This document shows, piece after piece, positions 58,659 to 64,000 of a DNA stretch of 64,000 nt. The stretch's first letter is position 1. Each line of letters opens with the position of its first letter. The notes below the pieces were generated by a model. The model had not been told where the DNA came from. It made no database searches and saw only the letters and a list, made by a program, of their open reading frames with translations. Both the position numbers and the translations under genes were made by a program. The DNA comes from Pseudopyrenochaeta lycopersici (Eukaryota > Ascomycota > Dothideomycetes > Pleosporales > Pseudopyrenochaetaceae): assembly GCA_003313425.1 (NCBI GenBank), contig NHZP01000005.1:1488001-1552000 (forward strand), given 5' to 3'.

Positions 58659-58998
58659 TTTGACTGTAATTATGTTGGATAGTGAAAAGGCTGATGTGCA
58701 AGAAATTTTGAGATAGTCGTCGGTCGTCGGCGTTCTTGCGAGGCGCTAGTCGACGGATTGCGCCTAGCGTATTTCTGTTAGCGGGGCGCGTTCCTGTCCT
58801 CTGCGGGCGCGCGCGATCACGGCTCCACAGCATCTAGGACTCAACCTGTCACAACCCCTTCCTTTCACGCTGTACTTTGGGGAGGGAATAGGGGCCCTGC
58901 ACCTCCACCACCATCGACATTTGCACCCAGTATGATCCAATAGTAGCCACAATTTCGCCACTGTTTGGGCCTGACGCGTGAGCGGCAAAGACTTTACT
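58659..58998. promoter_or_regulatory. Shared divergent promoter region of tma16 and exo1
   Basis: 340 bases between divergent ATGs. It contains CG-rich palindromic strings (GCGCGC, CGACG) but no element I can name. An MluI-box-like string, GACGCGTG (58972-58979), lies 20 bases before the exo1 ATG. Confidence 0.45.
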
Positions 58999-61271
58999 AT
59001 GGGCATCTCCGGTGCGTATACTGCAAGTGCGTGCCAATCGCAGCTAATGGAGTCACAGGTCTTCTGCCGCTTCTCAAATCTATCCAAAAGCCATGTAATC
59101 TCAAAAAATTCGAAGGCCAAACAATTGGCGTGGATGCCTATGGCTGGCTACACCGAGGCACGGCTGCCTGTGCCATTGACCTGGCGCTCGATAAGCCAAC
59201 AAGAAAGTACGTCATAGCCCGACCGCGCAGAATTGGAAGCTAACAAGCCACCAGATACGTCGAGTTTGTCATGAACCGTGTGCGCATGCTCATCCATTTC
59301 GGTGTCACGCCTTACCTGATCTTCGATGGAGACAACTTACCGAGCAAGGCCGGCACAGAGAAGGAGAGGCGAGCCAAGAGGAAAGAAGGGAAGAGGCTGG
59401 GCCTGGAGTTACTGAAACTTGGCAAGACGTCCCAAGCGCATTTGGAATTACAGAAGAGCGTGGACGTTACGCCAGAGATGGCACGGATGGTTATCGAGGA
59501 GTTGAAGCACCACAACATTCAGTACCTCGTCGCACCGTATGAGGCTGACTCTCAGCTTGCGTATCTGGAGCGAAAGGGCATCATCAACGGCGTCCTATCC
59601 GAGGATTCGGATCTTCTGGTGTTTGGGGTCAAGTGTCTAATCACCAAACTCGACAAATATGGAGACTGCATTGAAGTCAACCGCAACCACTTCACTGCCT
59701 GTAGAGAGGTCAGCTTCATAGGCTGGTCTGATGCAGACTTCAGAAGGATGGCAATCCTTAGCGGCTGTGATTACCTACCTGGAATTGGCGGTCTGGGCTT
59801 AAAAACTGCTCATCGCATGCTGCGCAAACACAAGACGGTTGACCGTCTTGTCAAAGCTGCCCAGTTTGATGGGAAGCTTAAGGTACCTGCTGGTTTCATG
59901 GAGTCTTTCGATCAAGCAGAGAAGACCTTTCTGTACCCCTGGGTATTTTGTCCCATCTCGAAACAGCTTGTCAATCTAACCCCGCTTGATGATGGCGTTG
60001 ATATTACCAAGATGCCATACATAGGGGAGGAAGTTCCGTCACACATTGCCATGGGTGTGGCCCGAGGCGACCTCTACCCACGCACTAAGCTTCCTATTAC
60101 GGTCGCCGATACACCAAGACCAACTGGCAAGCCACTTATACCCGCTCAACGATCTTCAACGATCATCCAAACTCCCGATCTCAAAGGTTCGAAGCCGATT
60201 GATTCCTTCTTCAAACCCAAGCGCACACCTTTGGCTGAGCTGGATCCCAACTGCTTCACACCATCCCCAAGTCAGCAAGCGCTCCTGGAACAACAACGCA
60301 ACACCAATGGTTGGGCTGCGATTCCTGCTCCACGCCCACAACTTCAGCAGCGTTCGTCTATGCCAAGTACAGCGCCGCAACCTCCAAGGCGTTCAATTAC
60401 AGATTCAACAGGGGGCAGGCGATCGGTTCCGAACCCGTCTAAGAGACAACGACTATGTTCGGACTCTGTCTTTGATACCCCAGCTGCTGGCGGGGAAGGT
60501 ATCGTAAGAAGCCAGTTCTTTGCATCCTCCTTTTCCGAACCTAGTCCATCGTTGCGTCCGACCAAAAATAGGAGGCAAAACACAGGCCACGATTTTGAAC
60601 TGTACTCCGATGATTCAATTCAGGATGCCTTAGCAGAAGTTGCAGATCTCGAAGAGGCGGCCTCTCAACCAAAGAAGAAGATGAGGATCTTCAGTGATAC
60701 GCAGTCAAGCTTGGCGAATGATTCACAATCGACCGTCTTCTCAAGGAGTAGTACAACTCAATCTCAGGAGACTACCGGCGTCCTTACACCTGCGACGTCG
60801 CATGGCAGTCCAGAGCCAGAGTCCGTTTTCAGTGCGGCAATCTTGTCTCAAATGAACGAGCTCAGGGCGAAGTTTACGTATAAGCCCGCACTGTCAACCT
60901 CTCCACAGCCAAATATATCGCGAGCTCCAAAAGCTGCTGTCCGCAGGCGGCAAACCGAGGCGTTGGCGCCTTCACCCCCGCCATTTGAATCCATTTCGAA
61001 GCACCTGCCAGAGGATCCAGTGGAACTCATTGCTCCGGGAGCGCCTGATATGGCGGATGAAGAAGTAGAACCAGAAGACTCCTCTCGAGCAGCCATGGAA
61101 GCCGAGGTTGTTGTTGCTGCAAGTTCGCCTCCTTCAATGACGCCTATAAAGAGGAAACGATCGCCTTTGAAAGGAAGCGAAGACCTTCTTGTGCCAGATA
61201 GTGAAGCAGAGAGTGAGTGTTCACCTCGGAAGCCTTTGTTTAATCTTGCACGATTTGCGTTTACTGGTTAG
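58999..61271 (+). CDS. exo1: Exonuclease 1 (Exo1, FEN1/XPG family)
   Basis: 5'-3' exonuclease and flap endonuclease used in mismatch repair and end resection in the nucleus. Three exons, 58999-59011, 59059-59206 and 59255-61271, have introns of 47 and 48 bases; exon 1 has only 13 bases (MGIS plus one base). The product is 725 residues. The metal-binding acids are at canonical positions: Asp30 (GVDAYGWLHRG), Asp78 (FDGD), Glu150 and Asp152 (YEADSQLAYL), Asp171 and Asp173 (SEDSDLLVFG). The helix-hairpin-helix-type segment follows (SGCDYLPGIGGLGLKTAHRM). From about residue 290 the chain is disordered and Ser/Pro-rich, with a possible PCNA-type box (SKPIDSFFKPK). The C-terminus ends in a Pro/Arg-rich segment and FNLARFAFTG. 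Confidence 0.95.
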
Positions 61272-62399
61272 TATTATTTAGCGTTGCATATACATTGGTT
61301 ATTCCTATGATGAGCGTACGATTTGGCACGCCCCTGCAGCATTTTTGTGTTCAGGTCACGACTTGGACGGCTGTACTACTCATACAACATCTTGCACTCT
61401 GGCAGAAAGCTTGAATGGAGCATTGCATCATGTAATTCTTTTCTGGTAGTATAGGCTCAATACCCATTTGTTTTCTAGCGGAATCTACGCCCTTGGTGCT
61501 TCAATCTTCAACAGCGGTCAATCCTGGGCAAGCCCTAATTACTTAATTCTCGTAGACCAAGGGTTAACATCCAGTGCCTTTTTATGTCTGCATCATTGGC
61601 ATTCTGGCTAGTGGTAGGTTGGCCGTCCTTGCTGCGACAATTATTACCTGGCCTCTTCAATGCCACATGCATCCACAGCTGGGGTTATGCTTACCAGTCC
61701 CGCTATGAAGTCTATGCACTGTCTCTGTAGGTATACCACCGAACATAGTCAATTCAATGTCTGCGTCCACACTGCGTCTTTACTGATTGCTTGCACCACT
61801 CTGATCTGAAGTTTTACTCAGAAGTCTCCACTTTAGCTTCTTCCACCAATCGCTAGACTTTGGCTACTTCATTACAGCTGTTCTAGAAGGTCAAGAATCT
61901 GAGAGTGAAAGAGATGATATGGCGTTTATGGGCACCTGCATCTCTGTCACTAAGCATGCTTTGGTCTCAACCCTTAGAGGTTGAAGCATTCTCGCCCGGC
62001 TGGCTGATCTATTCCTAACTAATACCGACCATCGGCGCAGCTCAGGAACGTTTAGACCATCAATTTCTTCTCGCTCATCATTTTCAAGAATTACGCCGCT
62101 TCTGCAAGAACATTTGGAACACATAAAAATTAGAGTAGGACTGGAGTACCTTGGTAGTAGAATTCTACTTATGCGATGTGCTAACGTCTAGAGAGGCCCT
62201 TATACTTCATTCTTGAATAGCTTGAGAAACCCATCAACTTCTGCGAAGGATATAGATTCCACTCTACGCTCATTTTCATCTACTAACATAACTATTACTA
62301 TTGAACAAACATAATATCCCTTGCAAATACGCTCCAAATGAGGATTATAGTTAGTCAGGACTTGTATATCTTATGCACTATTAGCTGATAGCTTGTTTT
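61272..62399. other. AT-rich intergenic stretch
   Basis: About 1.1 kb downstream of exo1 with no supported gene. A 77-codon minus-strand frame (61891-62124) has no recognised domain. It may be decayed DNA flanking the pogo remnant. Confidence 0.45.
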
Positions 62400-63395
62400 A
62401 CTCGGTTTGGGTTGTACGGGCAGAGGCTAGCGGCCTTCCAGGCAGCTCGTATCACCCGCTCCAACAGTTCTTCTTCTCTTGCCTTATTGTACGACGTTAC
62501 AAAGCGCACCTTCTTGATTGGTGCTGCGTCAATAACGGCTGAGAGACCTTGAATCTCGTCACAATAGCGTTATTTGAGCACAGAGAAAGAAGCCAGATTA
62601 AGAGGCTGTAGTAGGTGTAAGGCGTAAGGTAGAAAATAGACAAAATCAACTCTGGGTTGCTTGAAAAGCCACATAAAGCCAATTATTGAGTGAGAGCCGT
62701 GGTAGTCAAGACCAAGAAGTTGATCAGGCAGTACTTACGAAAGTGTTTAGTATGAAAATATAATGTAACTATGTATACTCAATCTGAATTGAAATCCATC
62801 TATTCTCTCATGTACTGTCCAGCAAATTGGGCTCACTTTGTGCAGGAAACCAGGTAGTTTGTACAGCCCGTCCCTTGAAAACTACTATTAAAACTTACTC
62901 TCAATCCTCTAGAGACTTTACTCAAGCTTTCGGGGTTTTTGAACCTGCCAGAACCTACGTGTTTGTACATTACCACAGTGTAGTCTAATACATACTCCAT
63001 ATTCTATATATCCTCCTAGCTCAAACAGTTCAATGAAGTTGCCTACAACGTCAGGACTAGCTGCTTAGGCTCTTAGGGTCTTAATAGATCGACCGAAAAT
63101 AGAGGCGGCGCGTGGTGATAGAAACTGAGATATCCACCCAGCGCCAAGTGGTGTGTAATCGTTGTTCACTTCTAAGATTCGGGTAGCCATTTCTCGTGCA
63201 CATGCATGTGTGATTAGTTGAGCCGCGCGAATCCTCATCAAGAATACGCTTAGCCAGAAAGTCTTCTTGCTCTAGAGCCAATCGCTGCTAGTCTTGGTGG
63301 GCTATTGCGTGGAATTGGTGACTGGCAAGGCGCGCTTGGAGCGACGATCGAGGAACGCCATAGGCCTTAGCAGCCTTTCGTTGGCTTGTAAAAAC
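62400..63395 (-). pseudogene. Decayed pogo/Fot1-type DDE transposase
   Basis: Minus-strand translation shows the whole order of a pogo-type transposase, broken by many stops and frame changes. It starts with a helix-turn-helix (RKAAKAYGVPRSSLQARLA) and CENP-B-type helices (LALEQEDFLAKRILDEDSRG). Next are GRSIKTLRA and a catalytic core with VVFKGRAVQTTWF and LLGLDYHGSH. It continues with LLQPLNLASFSVLK, a stop, then CDEIQGLSAVIDAAPIKKVR, TSYNKAREEELLERVIRAAWKA and LCPYNPN. The usual GHGSH and QPLDLAPF strings have become YHGSH and QPLNLASF, changes that fit C-to-T/G-to-A mutation. Terminal repeats were not found. It ends just before a kinase-like gene. Confidence 0.85.
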
Positions 63396-63493
63396 ACCAG
63401 AATTGAGGTTTCAGATAGCATTTTACTTCAGACCTTCACGAGAGTCTATTTGGAGTAGGTGGTGTTGCTAATAGAAGTTTAGACGTTCAAAAG

Positions 63494-64000
63494 ATGGATG
63501 GATGCGTTGGGGGTTTGCGCACGGTGGGCGGCCCAGAAGTTTTGATCAAATGGATAGCCTACAGTACTCCATGGATGGGCGACCAGAGTACAGAACTTTT
63601 CAAGCGTATTGTTAATGTTGCGCAAACCCTACTATTGCTATATAGACCGTTCCCCAGATTGCAATGTACGGGCTTCTTTCATGAAATCAATCGGCGCGCC
63701 TTTGGGCTAGTCTACGAAGTTGCGTTCCATGTACATCCCACAATCAAAAGGATACTTCATCGACCAGCAATTATCTCCTTGAACAGTCTGAGAGAAACGA
63801 CAAAGAACGCGCGACACCGACCTGCTCTTGAGCATGTCTTCGATTTTGCACTCAATCTAGCGATGGCATTGCTGGAATTTCACAAAGCGGGCTGGCTTCA
63901 TAAGAGGCTCTTGTCATACTGCCTAATATTTGCTTCTCTGACGGATATGAAAGACGTACTCTGGAAGGATCAATTTTATGTATGTAGCTTTAACAACAGC
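63494..64000 (+). CDS. Kinase-like (pseudokinase) domain protein, 5' and 3' incomplete
   Basis: Open to the right edge of the window. From the first in-frame ATG (63494) there are 169 codons without a stop. The frame stays open upstream to a TAG at 63416-63418, so an exon may start at an acceptor such as CAG at 63429-63431. The pattern is that of the kinase-like domain of fungal HeLo/prion-inhibition-type proteins: VLIKWIAYSTPW, LFKRIVNVAQTLLLL, FFHEINRRAFGLVYEV, then ALEHVFDFALNLAMALLEFHKAGWLHK and CSFNNS at the edge. The HRD-like catalytic loop reads GWLHKRLLSYC, without an Asp, so catalysis is doubtful. Relatives often sit in allorecognition or immune-type gene sets. It is unclear whether an N-terminal HeLo domain exists, since the upstream DNA is transposon remnant. 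Confidence 0.68.
   Translation, partial: MDGCVGGLRTVGGPEVLIKWIAYSTPWMGDQSTELFKRIVNVAQTLLLLYRPFPRLQCTGFFHEINRRAFGLVYEVAFHVHPTIKRILHRPAIISLNSLRETTKNARHRPALEHVFDFALNLAMALLEFHKAGWLHKRLLSYCLIFASLTDMKDVLWKDQFYVCSFNNS

Overview
The window reads as nuclear DNA of a filamentous ascomycete, most likely a dothideomycete of the Pleosporales type. Genes are split by short introns (about 45-165 bases, mostly 45-65) with GT-AG ends and CTAAC/CTGAC-like branch sites. Gene content is typical of that group (GH43, GH17/BtgE, GUP1, NACHT-WD40 and HeLo proteins, pogo and Mutator-like transposons). Class and order are inferred from gene content only.

Layout. 1-12 kb: a secreted GH43 glycosidase, a small cupin, an F-box protein and the TORC1-pathway protein Lst7/folliculin, with long non-coding gaps. 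13.8-15.6 kb: two small paralogous genes with the same intron position. 16-25.4 kb: a gene-dense core block with a RINT1/TIP20 tether, NOP9, a group II PLP decarboxylase and a BtgE-like GH17 cell-wall protein. 25.4-37.8 kb: an accessory block with an NLR (NACHT plus WD40) facing a HET-S-like HeLo effector, a transposase remnant, a secreted Thr-rich protein, long AT-rich stretches and an orphan gene. 39-51 kb: core genes again (GUP1/ARP4 and PUP1/NUP159 as head-to-head pairs, then a J-domain protein). 51.9-54.0 kb: a 2.1 kb Mutator-like element with perfect 61-base inverted repeats and a 9-base target duplication, carrying a broken transposase. 54-61.3 kb: a dimeric alpha-beta-barrel protein, a membrane protein of unknown role, TMA16 and EXO1. 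61.3-64 kb: a decayed pogo-type transposase followed by the start of a kinase-like gene that runs off the window.

The most interesting system is the head-to-head pair at 27.8-32.0 kb. The effector has a HeLo domain and two C-terminal copies of an amyloid-type motif. The NLR across a 352-base shared promoter carries a third copy at its N-terminus. This is the architecture of the Podospora het-S/nwd2 prion-signalling pair, here with five nearly identical WD40 repeats that vary at a few codons, as in allorecognition NLRs. The family is known; the allele and its repeat variation would be new.

Starts and splice sites were chosen by hand from the sequence; no alignment or database search was run. 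Family names rest on recognised motifs.
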